Below, one piece after another: positions 10,802-19,219 of a stretch of 64,000 nucleotides of DNA (positions are counted from its first letter, which is position 1; every line of letters starts with the position of its first letter). Under the pieces are notes generated by a model that was not told where the DNA came from, did not search any database, and saw nothing but the letters and a program-made list of their open reading frames with translations. The position numbers were made by a program, and so were the translations under genes. Location of the stretch: NCBI RefSeq assembly GCF_001542915.1, contig NZ_LNNH01000055.1:186001-250000 (forward strand), given 5' to 3'. Origin of the DNA: Peribacillus simplex (GTDB lineage Bacteria; Bacillota; Bacilli; Bacillales; DSM-1321).

Positions 10802-11542
10802 TTACATCCTTCTTTGTTTAGGGTCGGTCGATGCCATGGTGCGCATCAATTTGACCTCATGCGGAGTCAACTCCCGGGAATCTCCAGCGGTTAAGCCGTC
10901 CAAGGTCAAAAATCCGTATTGTTCCCGCTTCAATTTAATCACGGGATGGCCGATCGCTTCGAACATGCGGCGTACCTGTCTGTTCCTGCCTTCATGTATC
11001 GTGATTTCAACGATGGCCGTTTCCTTTTTCTTGTCGGTCGACAATACCCTGGTTTTGGCTGGAGCTGTCTTGCCATCTTCCAGCTTGATGCCTTTTTCTA
11101 GCTTTTTCAAGCTCTCACGAAGAGGCATCCCCTTCACTTTTGCCACATACACTTTATCCACTTCATGCTTGGGATGCATCAATGTGTTTGCAAATTCTCC
11201 ATCATTGGTCAATACAAGCAAACCTGAAGTGTCGTAATCCAACCGGCCAACCGGATAAATCCTTTCATTGATGTAAGGGAAATAGTCCGTTACGACCTTT
11301 CTATTCTTATCATCCGAAACGGCCGAGATGACGCCGCGCGGTTTATAGAAGAGGAAATAAACAGGAGCTTCTTTTTCAAGCGGGACTTCATTGACCTCGA
11401 CCTTATCATTGGGACCCACCTTCACACCCAATTCCTTCACTATTTTGCCGTTCACTTTTACCTTACCTTCCAAAATCAACTCTTCTGCTTTACGGCGGGA
11501 AGCCAGTCCAGCATGTGCTATCACCTTTTGTAATCGTTCCAT
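10802..11542 (-). CDS. rluB: 23S rRNA pseudouridine synthase RluB
   Basis: RsuA/RluB family enzyme that isomerises a uridine in 23S rRNA, 246 residues. An N-terminal S4 RNA-binding domain (1-60, MERLQKVIAHAGLASRRKAE) is followed by the catalytic domain with the active-site Asp in GRLDYDTSGLLVLTNDG and the conserved GRNRQVRRM block. It lies between spmB and resA as in B. subtilis (ypuL) but has its own upstream gap of 315 bp containing a terminator and a possible promoter. Confidence 0.94.
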   Translation of the reverse strand: MERLQKVIAHAGLASRRKAEELILEGKVKVNGKIVKELGVKVGPNDKVEVNEVPLEKEAPVYFLFYKPRGVISAVSDDKNRKVVTDYFPYINERIYPVGRLDYDTSGLLVLTNDGEFANTLMHPKHEVDKVYVAKVKGMPLRESLKKLEKGIKLEDGKTAPAKTRVLSTDKKKETAIVEITIHEGRNRQVRRMFEAIGHPVIKLKREQYGFLTLDGLTAGDSRELTPHEVKLMRTMASTDPKQRRM

Positions 11543-11595
11543 CTATCTTCACCTCATAGTTTAATCATTGGTTTGTCATTGTCTACAAATACACA

Positions 11596-11625
11596 ATCAT
11601 ACAATTATTACATATGGAGTGACAA
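11596..11625 (-). promoter_or_regulatory. Candidate promoter of rluB
   Basis: TTGTCA (11620-11625), an 18-nt spacer and TATGAT (11596-11601) on the minus strand lie 54 nt before rluB. The rest of the 315-bp rluB-spmB gap is AT-rich and shows no gene. Confidence 0.4.
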
Positions 11626-11821
11626 AAACAAAAGGTTTTTCGCGATAATGAACTTTTCTTTTCATATTGCACCAATAATGGGACAGTTAAATGGGTTGGT
11701 TTCCATAATGAGTGTAACATAGCTTTTTTTTCCATACAAAAAAATATTCCTTTTTGAGAGGAGTTTGAACTCATAAAAAAAACCAGGCCCGAACTAGGGG
11801 GTCATTTATCCGAAAAAAGAC

Positions 11822-11849
11822 AAAAAAAAAGAAATGGGACGCCCATTTC
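11822..11849 (-). terminator. Terminator behind spmB
   Basis: GAAATGGG and CCCATTTC form a stem with a 3-nt loop, followed on the minus strand by nine T. It ends the dacB-spmA-spmB unit. Confidence 0.88.
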
Positions 11850-11857
11850 CTTGATCT

Positions 11858-12397
11858 TTAATTCATTCCGAAAACGAGTGTAACGACGATGACGGCGGCG
11901 ATGATTCCGATTAAATCCGCCAAGAGGCCGACCTTCAGGGCGTCGCCCATTTTTTTGATGCCGACTGCTCCAAAGTAAACGGTCAATACATAGAAGGTGG
12001 TGTCCGTGCTTCCCTGAATGGTGGCTGCTAGGCGGCCAACAAATGAATCCGGCCCATAAACCGAAATCAGGTCACTGGTCATGCCCAATGCAGCCGTACC
12101 CGATATGGGCCTGATTATCGCAAGAGGTAACACCTCTGACGGAAAATGCAAAAGCGCAAGCAAGGGGTTTACTAATTGGACAAAGTAATCCAAAGCACCA
12201 GATGCCCTAAACACCGAAATTGCCACTAACATCCCCACCAAGAAAGGAATGAGGGAAAAGGACATGTTAATTCCTTCTTTCCCCCCCTCGACGAAGGTTT
12301 CATAGGTCGGGACTCTTTTCAGTGTACCGTACAGCAATACGGAGAGAATCAAAAGCGGTATCATCCAAATCGAAATGGTGGTCATCCAATGCAACAT
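11858..12397 (-). CDS. spmB: Spore maturation protein B
   Basis: Membrane protein of 179 residues needed, with SpmA, for full dehydration of the spore core. It has several hydrophobic helices and the nucleoside-recognition (Gate) family features, such as the segment PISGTAALGMTSDLI and STDTTFYVLTVYFGAVG. I choose the ATG at 12397, which follows GGGAGGG and lies one base after the spmA stop; an upstream in-frame extension has no site. Its place directly after spmA and dacB is the classic sporulation cluster. Confidence 0.94.
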   Translation of the reverse strand: MLHWMTTISIWMIPLLILSVLLYGTLKRVPTYETFVEGGKEGINMSFSLIPFLVGMLVAISVFRASGALDYFVQLVNPLLALLHFPSEVLPLAIIRPISGTAALGMTSDLISVYGPDSFVGRLAATIQGSTDTTFYVLTVYFGAVGIKKMGDALKVGLLADLIGIIAAVIVVTLVFGMN

Positions 12398-12398
12398 T

Positions 12399-12992
12399 CT
12401 ATTCCCTCCCGTTCTTTTTTCTCCTGTAATAGAAATATCGATCGATCGCAATTCCTCCGATGGCAGAAATGGCCGTGGCTATTATGGTCGGAAAAACGAT
12501 GTCGGTTGGTGAATGGGAATCGTAATTCATGCGGATTGCGATGACTGTCGTTGGAATCAACGTTACGCTTGATGTATTGATCGCCAAAAAAGTAACCATC
12601 GACCGGCTGACGGTCGCTTTACCGCCATTTAATTTTTTCAGCTGCTCCATGGCTTTTATCCCAAGGGGAGTAGCGGCATTCCCTAGACCGAATGTATTGG
12701 CCATCATATTCGAGAGAATATACCCCATGGCAGGATGATTGGGCGGGACTTCAGGAAATAACCATCGCATGAATGGCTTGAACAAGGTGGATAGCTTATC
12801 AAGCAGTCCCGATTCCTCGGCAATCTTCATCAAACCAAGCCAAAAAACAAGGATGCTCATCAGGCCCAAACAGAGGGTGACCGCTTCCTTCGCGCTGACA
12901 AAAAGGGCTTCATTCACCTGATCCATCGTCCCATTGATCATGCCAAATACAATCCCTATGACGAACATTCCACCCCAGATGTAATTAACCAT
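12399..12992 (-). CDS. spmA: Spore maturation protein A
   Basis: Membrane protein of 197 residues that works with SpmB and DacB in spore core dehydration. Visible features are an N-terminal helix (MVNYIWGGMFVIGIVFGMI), the Gate-type stretch NTFGLGNAATPLGIKAMEQL and a basic C-terminus. Its start overlaps the dacB stop by 8 nt (ATGGTTAA). Confidence 0.95.
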   Translation of the reverse strand: MVNYIWGGMFVIGIVFGMINGTMDQVNEALFVSAKEAVTLCLGLMSILVFWLGLMKIAEESGLLDKLSTLFKPFMRWLFPEVPPNHPAMGYILSNMMANTFGLGNAATPLGIKAMEQLKKLNGGKATVSRSMVTFLAINTSSVTLIPTTVIAIRMNYDSHSPTDIVFPTIIATAISAIGGIAIDRYFYYRRKKNGRE

Positions 12993-14145
12993 TGCGTTCT
13001 ATTCCCAACACCGCTTCGAACATCTCAGCCCAAGATGATTGGAATGATTGCTGCTTGAAGCTCTCTTTTGATTCCCCATAAAAAATCGAGCGCGTACCTA
13101 TTTTCTTTCCATCAAGATAAATGGAAGCCCTGCCGACCACTTCCGGAATTTTCCGTTTGTCCTCCCAAGCCTTCTTCGGCTTCAGCAATTTCATTTTTAC
13201 CTTGATCAGGTCGCTTTCTTCCTTTGTCAGTGGGTACGTGAAATCGTTCTTAATGTATACATGTCCTTTATACGTTTTATTTTTCAAGTCCTTTACCGGG
13301 CCTTGCGGCAAGATTTCCGTCCGCTTGTACTCCTTAAAAGCGGATTCATACATTTGAATATGATCATTCCAATCATCGGGTCCATTCAATGTCACCGCAA
13401 TCAAGTCATGACCATTTTTTGTTGCCGTCGTGACCAAGGTGCGTTTTGCCAGTTTCGTATAGCCGGTTTTGCCGCCTGTGCAATACTCATATAATTGTGT
13501 AAGAAGGCGGTTCTTGTTCTTCCATACATAATCCCATTGTTCAGTTGAATTGGGGGCCCTATGCACCTTCGTGCCGGCAATCTTTGCATACGTGTCATTT
13601 CGCATGGCATAACGAGTCAATATGGCCATGTCATAAGCAGTCGAATAATGGTTTTTCGTATTATCAAGTCCATGTGGATTTGAAAAGTGTGTATTTTTCA
13701 TGCCAATCTCTTCCGCCTTTTGATTCATCATCCAGACGAACCCATCCAGGCTCCCGCCAACTTTTTCGCTGATTGCAACGGCTGCATCATTTCCTGAACG
13801 CAGCATCAGCCCATAAACCAAATCTTCAAGCTTGATCTTTTCTCCTTCTTTTAAATAAAGGGAAGAACCCTCCGTCCCGAAAGCATTGCTGCTTACCTTT
13901 ACTTTTTCATCCATTTCTCCGGATTCGATGGCGAGAATCGCCGTCATGATTTTTGTGATGCTTGCTATGCGATTCTTCTCATGAGCATTCACTTCATAAA
14001 TGACCCTCCCGCTTTCCTCATCCATAAGGATCGCACTATGGGCGCTGACGGCTACATTTGCTTTCGCGCTTTGTACAGGTGCCATGAAAGACAACAGGAG
14101 AATGACGATACATAAACTCGATAACCCTTTATATGGAAAACGCAT
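12985..14145 (-). CDS. dacB: Sporulation D-alanyl-D-alanine carboxypeptidase DacB (PBP5*)
   Basis: Penicillin-binding protein that trims cross-links in spore cortex peptidoglycan, 386 residues. It has an export signal (MRFPYKGLSSLCIVILLLSF to about residue 29), then the serine-protease-like triad motifs SITK, SGN (in MLRSGNDAAVA) and KTG (in TGGKTGYTK), and a C-terminal beta domain. It heads the spm operon. A sigma-E-like promoter is visible upstream, consistent with mother-cell expression in Bacillus. The other PBP5-type gene in this window, dacF, belongs to the sigF operon. Confidence 0.95.
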   Translation of the reverse strand: MRFPYKGLSSLCIVILLLSFMAPVQSAKANVAVSAHSAILMDEESGRVIYEVNAHEKNRIASITKIMTAILAIESGEMDEKVKVSSNAFGTEGSSLYLKEGEKIKLEDLVYGLMLRSGNDAAVAISEKVGGSLDGFVWMMNQKAEEIGMKNTHFSNPHGLDNTKNHYSTAYDMAILTRYAMRNDTYAKIAGTKVHRAPNSTEQWDYVWKNKNRLLTQLYEYCTGGKTGYTKLAKRTLVTTATKNGHDLIAVTLNGPDDWNDHIQMYESAFKEYKRTEILPQGPVKDLKNKTYKGHVYIKNDFTYPLTKEESDLIKVKMKLLKPKKAWEDKRKIPEVVGRASIYLDGKKIGTRSIFYGESKESFKQQSFQSSWAEMFEAVLGIERNG

Positions 14146-14180
14146 GAGTGCCCCCTCGTCTCTTTACTTGTTTTTGTACA

Positions 14181-14209
14181 AGTTTATGCAGGGGGACAAG
14201 TGTTATGAT
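14181..14209 (-). promoter_or_regulatory. Candidate sigma-E promoter of dacB-spmAB
   Basis: On the minus strand CATAAACT (14181-14188) resembles the sigma-E -10, with ATCATAAC (14202-14209) 13 nt upstream as a -35. It lies 36 nt before dacB. Confidence 0.5.
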
Positions 14210-14245
14210 TAAAAAGAATTGAAAGTGGCTGTATAACTCCTACAG

Positions 14246-14291
14246 GCATACAAAAAAAACGATAGGAGCCCCCATCGTTTTTTTTGTATGC
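14246..14291. terminator. Perfect hairpin upstream of dacB
   Basis: GCATACAAAAAAAACGAT and ATCGTTTTTTTTGTATGC form an 18-bp perfect stem around a 10-nt loop. It would stop transcription arriving from the reductase gene. The core recurs about 190 bp away. Confidence 0.8.
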
Positions 14292-14395
14292 GTTGGACTG
14301 CTTTAGGACATGGCAAGGTCCAAAACTGGCCTAACAAAGAGGACTCGTAGAGCCCTGATCTTTAAAATTCAGGCGAACATTCAAAGAGAATTTCA

Positions 14396-14465
14396 AAAGG
14401 GGGACGGAATGTTACATTCCGTCCCCCTTTTATCTACGAACTGAAACGATAGGAGCCCCTATCGA
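14396..14465 (-). terminator. Two hairpins behind the AhpF-like gene
   Basis: A 14-bp GC-rich stem (GGGGGACGGAATGT/ACATTCCGTCCCCC, 14396-14432) ends in a T-run on the minus strand. A smaller stem (CGATAGG/CCTATCG, 14448-14464) precedes it. Together they end the ahpC operon. Confidence 0.8.
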
Positions 14466-14477
14466 ATTATTTTTCTA

Positions 14478-16124
14478 TTATACTAATAATGCAGCGATTT
14501 CATCGATTTTCTTGGCACCGAATACGACTTCTTCATCATTGATGATCATAGCCGGAACGCTCATGACTTTATATTTCTTTTTAATTTCCTGGAAATTACT
14601 GATATCGACCATTTCCGCTTCAACATTAGGGTTTTCGATTGCAATGCGCTGTGCACCGACCACAACATCCGGACAATAATGACACGCCAATGAAACCATA
14701 ACCTTAATGTTCGCTTTTTTACTGATTCCTTTAATCGAATTCAATACCGTTGAATCCAAAGCCTGACCAGGACCAGCCAAGTTATAGATGGCCAAGATGA
14801 ACGAATTCAATTCGTGCCCGCCTGGTACACCGTGGTATTTGACCCCGCTGTATTCACCGCTCGCATTCAGGAGGGAAACGACAGGGAATTTATCAGCATT
14901 GATTTTTTCCTCAATTTCCTTATTCTCGCCCTTCGAGAACAACTCAAGATGAAGCTTGTCACCTAGTTCGGCAACATCCAGTAAGAAGTCACGCAATTCC
15001 ACTGACTTTGGCAAACTTTCATCCACGATGGATACCAATGTAACGTCGCTCTCCATCTTGCCGAAGATTCCCTTCAATTGGCCGCGCAATGCATCACTTA
15101 ATAATGCGCTCTTCCCAGCCGGGACGGCAGCTTGTTCCTTCTTCGCCGGTTTTTCCACCTCAGGCTCATCCTTGATGCCTAAGCGATCTTTTTCCTCGGC
15201 GATATATTTGCCAGCATCCGTTGCCGCAATCGCACCGTCAGATACGGCCGTGATTATCTGGCGCAGGGATTTTGGCCTTAAGTCACCAGCCGCATATACC
15301 CCATTCACAGTCGTCTTCATATCATCATCCGTAAGAATGTAACCTGCATGGTCCATTTCGATATGACCGCGGAAGATTTCCGTTTTCGGCTCATATCCTA
15401 TGAATACAAATACTCCGAATGTATTATCTTCTTCTTTCGCCATATATTCAAATTCCACTTTGGTCTTATTATTGATGAAGCGGGCACTTTGAATCATCCC
15501 GTCTCCATATACACCAAGGATTTCCGTATTGAATTTCACTTCAATCTTATCATTTGCCATTACTTTATCCACGATCGACGGGGCACAAGTGAAGCTTGAT
15601 TCCCGGGCAATTATGGTAACTTTCGTAGCAAAGCGGGTCAGGAAGATGGCCTCTTCGGCAGCTGCATATCCAGCACCGATAACGAAAACCTCCAGCCCAT
15701 CAAAGAATTCACCATCACACGTTGAGCAATAAGCTACGCCGCGTCCTGTAAATTCCTCTTCACCCGGAAATCCAAGTGTTCTCGGTGAAGCACCTGTTGC
15801 GATGATGATCGCGCGGGCATGGTAGTCTCCGCCAAGGGTTTTAACGACTTTTACCTCCCCGGAGAAATCGACGCCCGTAACGTCGGCTTTTGCGAATTCC
15901 ACGCCAAAGTCTTCATTTTGAAGCTTCATTTCTTCCACTAACCTCGGGCCGGAAATATGGCGGATACCAGGATAGTTGGCTATTTCCGATGTAGTTGCAG
16001 CTTGTCCGCCCCCGGTCCCTTTTTCAAGAATGATGGTCTTCAATTTGGCTCTCCCTGCATAAACGCCAGCTGAGAGGCCTGCAGGGCCGCCGCCAATAAT
16101 CAATAAATCATATATGTTTTTCAT
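14478..16124 (-). CDS. Alkyl hydroperoxide reductase flavoprotein with inverted domain order (AhpF-like)
   Basis: Flavin disulfide reductase that should pass electrons from NAD(P)H to the neighbouring AhpC. In 548 residues, positions 1-310 form a thioredoxin-reductase domain: FAD loop GGGPAGLSAG at 11-20, redox pair CSTC at 133-136, second nucleotide loop GAGYAAAEE, and FAD motif GVYAAGDLR. A charged linker (about 310-345, rich in E/K/P) leads to two thioredoxin-like folds resembling the N-terminal domain of AhpF, with CHYC at 481-484 and the cis-Pro SVPAMI. In classical AhpF this domain comes first, so the order here is inverted. It lies 115 bp behind ahpC with a hairpin between them, and shares its PerR-type promoter by read-through. 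Confidence 0.88.
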   Translation of the reverse strand: MKNIYDLLIIGGGPAGLSAGVYAGRAKLKTIILEKGTGGGQAATTSEIANYPGIRHISGPRLVEEMKLQNEDFGVEFAKADVTGVDFSGEVKVVKTLGGDYHARAIIIATGASPRTLGFPGEEEFTGRGVAYCSTCDGEFFDGLEVFVIGAGYAAAEEAIFLTRFATKVTIIARESSFTCAPSIVDKVMANDKIEVKFNTEILGVYGDGMIQSARFINNKTKVEFEYMAKEEDNTFGVFVFIGYEPKTEIFRGHIEMDHAGYILTDDDMKTTVNGVYAAGDLRPKSLRQIITAVSDGAIAATDAGKYIAEEKDRLGIKDEPEVEKPAKKEQAAVPAGKSALLSDALRGQLKGIFGKMESDVTLVSIVDESLPKSVELRDFLLDVAELGDKLHLELFSKGENKEIEEKINADKFPVVSLLNASGEYSGVKYHGVPGGHELNSFILAIYNLAGPGQALDSTVLNSIKGISKKANIKVMVSLACHYCPDVVVGAQRIAIENPNVEAEMVDISNFQEIKKKYKVMSVPAMIINDEEVVFGAKKIDEIAALLV

Positions 16125-16179
16125 TTTTGTGCTCCTTGCTGTAAATTAATTTCGCGTCCATCCGATTATATTGAAAAAC

Positions 16180-16211
16180 AAAAGGCACTTATTTTAGGTA
16201 AGTGCCTTTTG
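16180..16211 (-). terminator. Intercistronic hairpin between ahpC and the reductase
   Basis: AAAAGGCACTTA and TAAGTGCCTTTT pair perfectly, and TTGTTTTT follows on the minus strand. It probably acts as a partial terminator that keeps AhpC in excess over the reductase. Confidence 0.7.
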
Positions 16212-16239
16212 CTTTAATGCTGTTTCGTCCCGTTAAAAA

Positions 16240-16803
16240 TTAAAGTTTTCCTACTAGGTCTAAGCTCGGTTCTAATGTATCTTCACCTGGAGTCCATTTA
16301 GCAGGGCACACTTTATCTCCATGTTCAGCTACGAATTGTGCAGCTTGCACTTTTCTGACAAGCTCTTCTGCATTACGGCCGATTCCTAGGTCATTGATTT
16401 CGTATGCTTTGATTTGTCCTTCTGGGTTGACGATGAAAGTCCCGCGCAGTGCCAGACCGTCTTCTTCAATCAATACACCGAATTGACGGGATAATACGTT
16501 TGCTGGGTCAGCTAACATTGGGTATTGGATTTTACCGATTGTATCTGTAGCGTCAGCCCATCCTTTATGGCTGAAATGAGTATCTGTGGAAACGGAGTAT
16601 ACTTCACAACCGATTTCCTTGAATGTTTCATAGTTATCTTGAAGGTCAGCTAATTCTGTTGGACATACGAATGAGAAGTCAGCTGGGTAGAAAAAGAATA
16701 CAGCCCATTTCCCTTTAACATCTTCAAGTGTAACCTCTTTGAATTCTCCTGCATGGTAAGCTTGTACTTTAAAATCTTCAACTTGTTTGTTAATCAATGA
16801 CAT
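16240..16803 (-). CDS. ahpC: Alkyl hydroperoxide reductase peroxiredoxin AhpC
   Basis: Typical 2-Cys peroxiredoxin of 187 residues that reduces peroxides in the cytoplasm. The peroxidatic Cys is in YPADFSFVCPTELADL and the resolving Cys in HGDKVCPAKWTPG; the GGLG-like and C-terminal helix are present, as expected of the sensitive bacterial type. I take the ATG at 16803 behind GGAGG (spacing 8), not the in-frame start 15 nt upstream. A Per box covers the promoter. Confidence 0.96.
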   Translation of the reverse strand: MSLINKQVEDFKVQAYHAGEFKEVTLEDVKGKWAVFFFYPADFSFVCPTELADLQDNYETFKEIGCEVYSVSTDTHFSHKGWADATDTIGKIQYPMLADPANVLSRQFGVLIEEDGLALRGTFIVNPEGQIKAYEINDLGIGRNAEELVRKVQAAQFVAEHGDKVCPAKWTPGEDTLEPSLDLVGKL

Positions 16804-16842
16804 ATTGAATTCCTCCAATGGCTTTTTTTTATCTGCTCCTAT

Positions 16843-16873
16843 TTATAATAATTATTAAATAGAAATTAGTCAA
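16843..16873 (-). promoter_or_regulatory. PerR-controlled promoter of ahpC
   Basis: On the minus strand TTGACT (16868-16873), a 17-nt spacer and TATTAT (16845-16850) form a good promoter. The 15-mer at 16843-16857 matches the Per box TTATAATNATTATAA at 14 of the 15 positions and covers the -10. Peroxide-inducible control by PerR is the clear inference. Confidence 0.85.
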
Positions 16874-17168
16874 TAAATATCCCTTAATAATTTTCATGTT
16901 CACAAATTAGTCACAGTTTATATATTGATATACATTTATTGAGTTTATTTACCCAGCGTACATAAAACTGGCTCATTTTATACATTCTCAATACTATCTC
17001 AAGGTAATATCGAAACTCAAACTCATTATTTTGAAAGTTGCCACTGCCTCCTTTTCAAACTAATATACTTTCCCAAATGAGAATCAATAGACCCACCAAT
17101 CAAATGAACCGGCCAGGTCATTCTTTTATAACCTTCCCATTTTCCCCATAAATGATTCGAAATACCAA
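16874..17168. other. ahpC-sodF intergenic region
   Basis: AT-rich, no gene or conserved RNA seen. Short inverted repeats such as TATATTGATATA (16920-16931) occur but nothing that I can assign. Confidence 0.5.
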
Positions 17169-17211
17169 AGCAAAAAAACCGAACCATCACGGCCCGGCTC
17201 CTTTTTTTGCT
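17169..17211 (-). terminator. Terminator behind sodF
   Basis: AGCAAAAAAA and TTTTTTTGCT flank a GC-rich, imperfectly paired centre (GGAGCCGGGCC/GGTTCGG), with a T-run inside the downstream arm. Confidence 0.65.
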
Positions 17212-17240
17212 GATCGCAGCTTCCTTTCATGCTGTTTCCG

Positions 17241-18116
17241 CTATTGTTTTTTCCAGATAAGCTTCTTCGCCTCGGAGAACCTCACCGCCGTTTGCGGCCA
17301 ATTCACCACATCCCACCATTTATCCACATAGCTCGCTCGATCATTTTTATATTGAAGGTAATAGGCATGTTCCCACACATCAAGAACAAGGATTGGAATC
17401 GTATCCCATTGCGTCAGGACCATATGCAACTCCGATTGTAGAATTTCAAGCCTCCGCGCCCGTGGCGCCCAGACTAAAATTGCCCAGCCAACACCTTCAA
17501 CCTGTTTGGCCGCTTCGCTAAAATGGCTTTTAAAGGCCGCAAAGCTTCCAAAATCCTTCTCTATCCGTTTAAGTAAATCCCCCTTTGGCTCCCCGCCTCC
17601 TCCTGGAATCATTTCTTCCCAAAATAATGTATGGAGATAATGACCCGACCCATGAAAGGCTGCTTCCTTTTCCCAATGCTTCAGCAAGGCATAATCTTTC
17701 GTTTCCCTCGCTTTTTCCATCATCAGCTCCGCTTTATTCAAACCGTCAACATAGGATTGATGGTGCTTATCATGATGCAGCCTCATGATTTCCCTCGAAA
17801 TCGTCGGTTCTAACGCATCATAGGGATAAGGCAATGGTGGGAGTGTATGCTGCCCGATAGGGACGGATTGCCTTTCCTTGCTCCTGAATTCCAAAGCGAT
17901 TTGTTCAACTTCCGCGTAAACGCGTGACATTTCTTCTTCAATCTCGGCCATATCCTCATAATCCATTTCTTCCTCATCCAAATCCTTGGTCCACTGGGAA
18001 AGCCGTTCAATATTTGATAGCAATGACGAATCCGTGATATCGATTTTTTCGAGGTATTCCATGATTTCATCAATCCAATCACTTACCTCTTTGGCATACT
18101 CTCTTACTTCAGACAT
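17241..18116 (-). CDS. sodF: Fe/Mn superoxide dismutase with N-terminal extension (SodF)
   Basis: Converts superoxide to peroxide and oxygen. In 291 residues the first 90 or so are a helical, acidic extension (ending LEFRSKERQSV) not found in short SODs. Then comes a normal SOD domain (TLPPLPYPYDALEPTI onward) with all four metal ligands: His in MRLHHDKHH (about 114), His in YLHTLFW, and Asp and His in VLDVWEHAYY. Start at 18116 behind AAGGAGG (spacing 7). B. subtilis SodF is of similar length. It lies between the peroxide genes and ypuI as a separate unit with its own terminator. The role of the extension is unknown. Confidence 0.9.
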   Translation of the reverse strand: MSEVREYAKEVSDWIDEIMEYLEKIDITDSSLLSNIERLSQWTKDLDEEEMDYEDMAEIEEEMSRVYAEVEQIALEFRSKERQSVPIGQHTLPPLPYPYDALEPTISREIMRLHHDKHHQSYVDGLNKAELMMEKARETKDYALLKHWEKEAAFHGSGHYLHTLFWEEMIPGGGGEPKGDLLKRIEKDFGSFAAFKSHFSEAAKQVEGVGWAILVWAPRARRLEILQSELHMVLTQWDTIPILVLDVWEHAYYLQYKNDRASYVDKWWDVVNWPQTAVRFSEAKKLIWKKQ

Positions 18117-18200
18117 CTTTGCGCCTCCTTGTAGCCTTATTGCACATAAATCATCAACGTATTTTATGTTTCGATTAGGCGGAGATTCCATTTTATGAAT

Positions 18201-18238
18201 AAAAAAAACAGCAAGGCCTGTGAGCCTTGCTGTTTTTT
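18201..18238 (-). terminator. Terminator behind ypuI
   Basis: AAAAACAGCAAGGC and GCCTTGCTGTTTTT form a perfect stem with a 6-nt loop and T-run. It ends the scpA-scpB-ypuI unit. Confidence 0.9.
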
Positions 18239-18239
18239 A

Positions 18240-18725
18240 TCATGACTGTAACATTTTCGTGCGGTAGTCCGTTTCATAAAACTCCAACTCTTCACGCATC
18301 GACTGGAAACCGCCCTCTAAGGCCTTCAGGATCGATATGATGCTGTCCGGTACGGTTTTGTGGAATTTGATCGAATTCTTTCCTGTGTAAGCCGATCTGC
18401 TGTCCTCGAACCAGCGATCTGATTTTGGGGAAAAGTATTCTTCGATACATTGATGATAGACTCGATAAAGCGTTTTTTCGGCTGCAGCCTTATTGAAGTT
18501 TTCATTTTTCAGGACGATTTGGCAGGCTTCCAAGCCCTCTTCACAACTGACAAGCATTCTTCTTAAACTAGAAAGGACCCCTTTATAGTACATTTCATCG
18601 CCGCTTTTTTCCGCTTGCAGCTTAGAATAGGTCGTCTCATTCATAAATTCCTCTAGCTGAGCCACTGTCACTTCTAAAAAGCTTTTTACATCCTCAAGCT
18701 GAGATTTTACCAATGTATTCCCCAA
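18240..18725 (-). CDS. ypuI: DUF3907 protein YpuI
   Basis: Helical cytoplasmic protein of about 161 residues matching the YpuI/DUF3907 family; its function is unknown to me. I set the start at the TTG at 18725 because GAGGAGGG lies 7 nt before it. A longer in-frame reading from 18770 would overlap the preceding gene's stop and has no ribosome site. The family is conserved next to scpB and dacB in Bacilli, suggesting a tie to chromosome or cell-division work, but this is context only. Confidence 0.85.
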   Translation of the reverse strand: MGNTLVKSQLEDVKSFLEVTVAQLEEFMNETTYSKLQAEKSGDEMYYKGVLSSLRRMLVSCEEGLEACQIVLKNENFNKAAAEKTLYRVYHQCIEEYFSPKSDRWFEDSRSAYTGKNSIKFHKTVPDSIISILKALEGGFQSMREELEFYETDYRTKMLQS

Positions 18726-18747
18726 CCGTGAACCCTCCTCAAAATGT

Positions 18748-19164
18748 TTAAGATTGAATATAATAGTCAACAGGTGTTTCTATATCATATGGTTTAGCTT
18801 GGTCAATCGATATAAACACTTTCTCCAATTTTTGAAAATCGATATTTTCGAAGTAACCAGCTAACTCTTTTTCTGAATTTATATACAACCGTTTTCGGTT
18901 CAACAAGCTTTGATCTCTGAGTAAGCAGACCAGTGCGATGAGATCAGCCATGAAAATCTCTCTTTTTGGGGTTTGGAATACAGGATTGGCATGATAGGGC
19001 GTCCATTGCGTGACCATCTCGTCAAAATAACGTAGATAAAGGACATTCAATGCCTTTTCTTCTCCATCCTTTATGTATTGTATAACGGATCGATTAAAAA
19101 ATTCCTCAGGCGAATTCGACTTTTCCTTTTCAAGCCCAAATCCATTGCATGCAACAATCCTCAC
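18748..19164 (-). CDS. Conserved-looking protein of unknown function between scpB and ypuI
   Basis: About 138 residues, soluble, with a mixed helix pattern and no motif that I recognise. The core reads SVIQYIKDGEEKALNVLYLR and, nearer the end, REIFMADLIALVCLLRDQSL. A GTG at 19164 follows GGGGGG by 8 nt and is preferred over an ATG at 19185 without a site. It ends 22 nt before the ypuI start, so it is in the scpAB-ypuI operon. The codon pattern is like its neighbours. Confidence 0.75.
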   Translation of the reverse strand: MRIVACNGFGLEKEKSNSPEEFFNRSVIQYIKDGEEKALNVLYLRYFDEMVTQWTPYHANPVFQTPKREIFMADLIALVCLLRDQSLLNRKRLYINSEKELAGYFENIDFQKLEKVFISIDQAKPYDIETPVDYYIQS

Positions 19165-19219
19165 CTGCAATCCCCCCGCATTCATTTTTTTCTATATTAT
19201 CACAATTTAAGGGAAAATG

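Noticed and set aside
17041..17110. Fur box near AAATGAGAATCAATAG upstream of the ahpC-sodF gap
   Set aside because: Only a partial match to the 7-1-7 repeat and not placed at a recognisable promoter.
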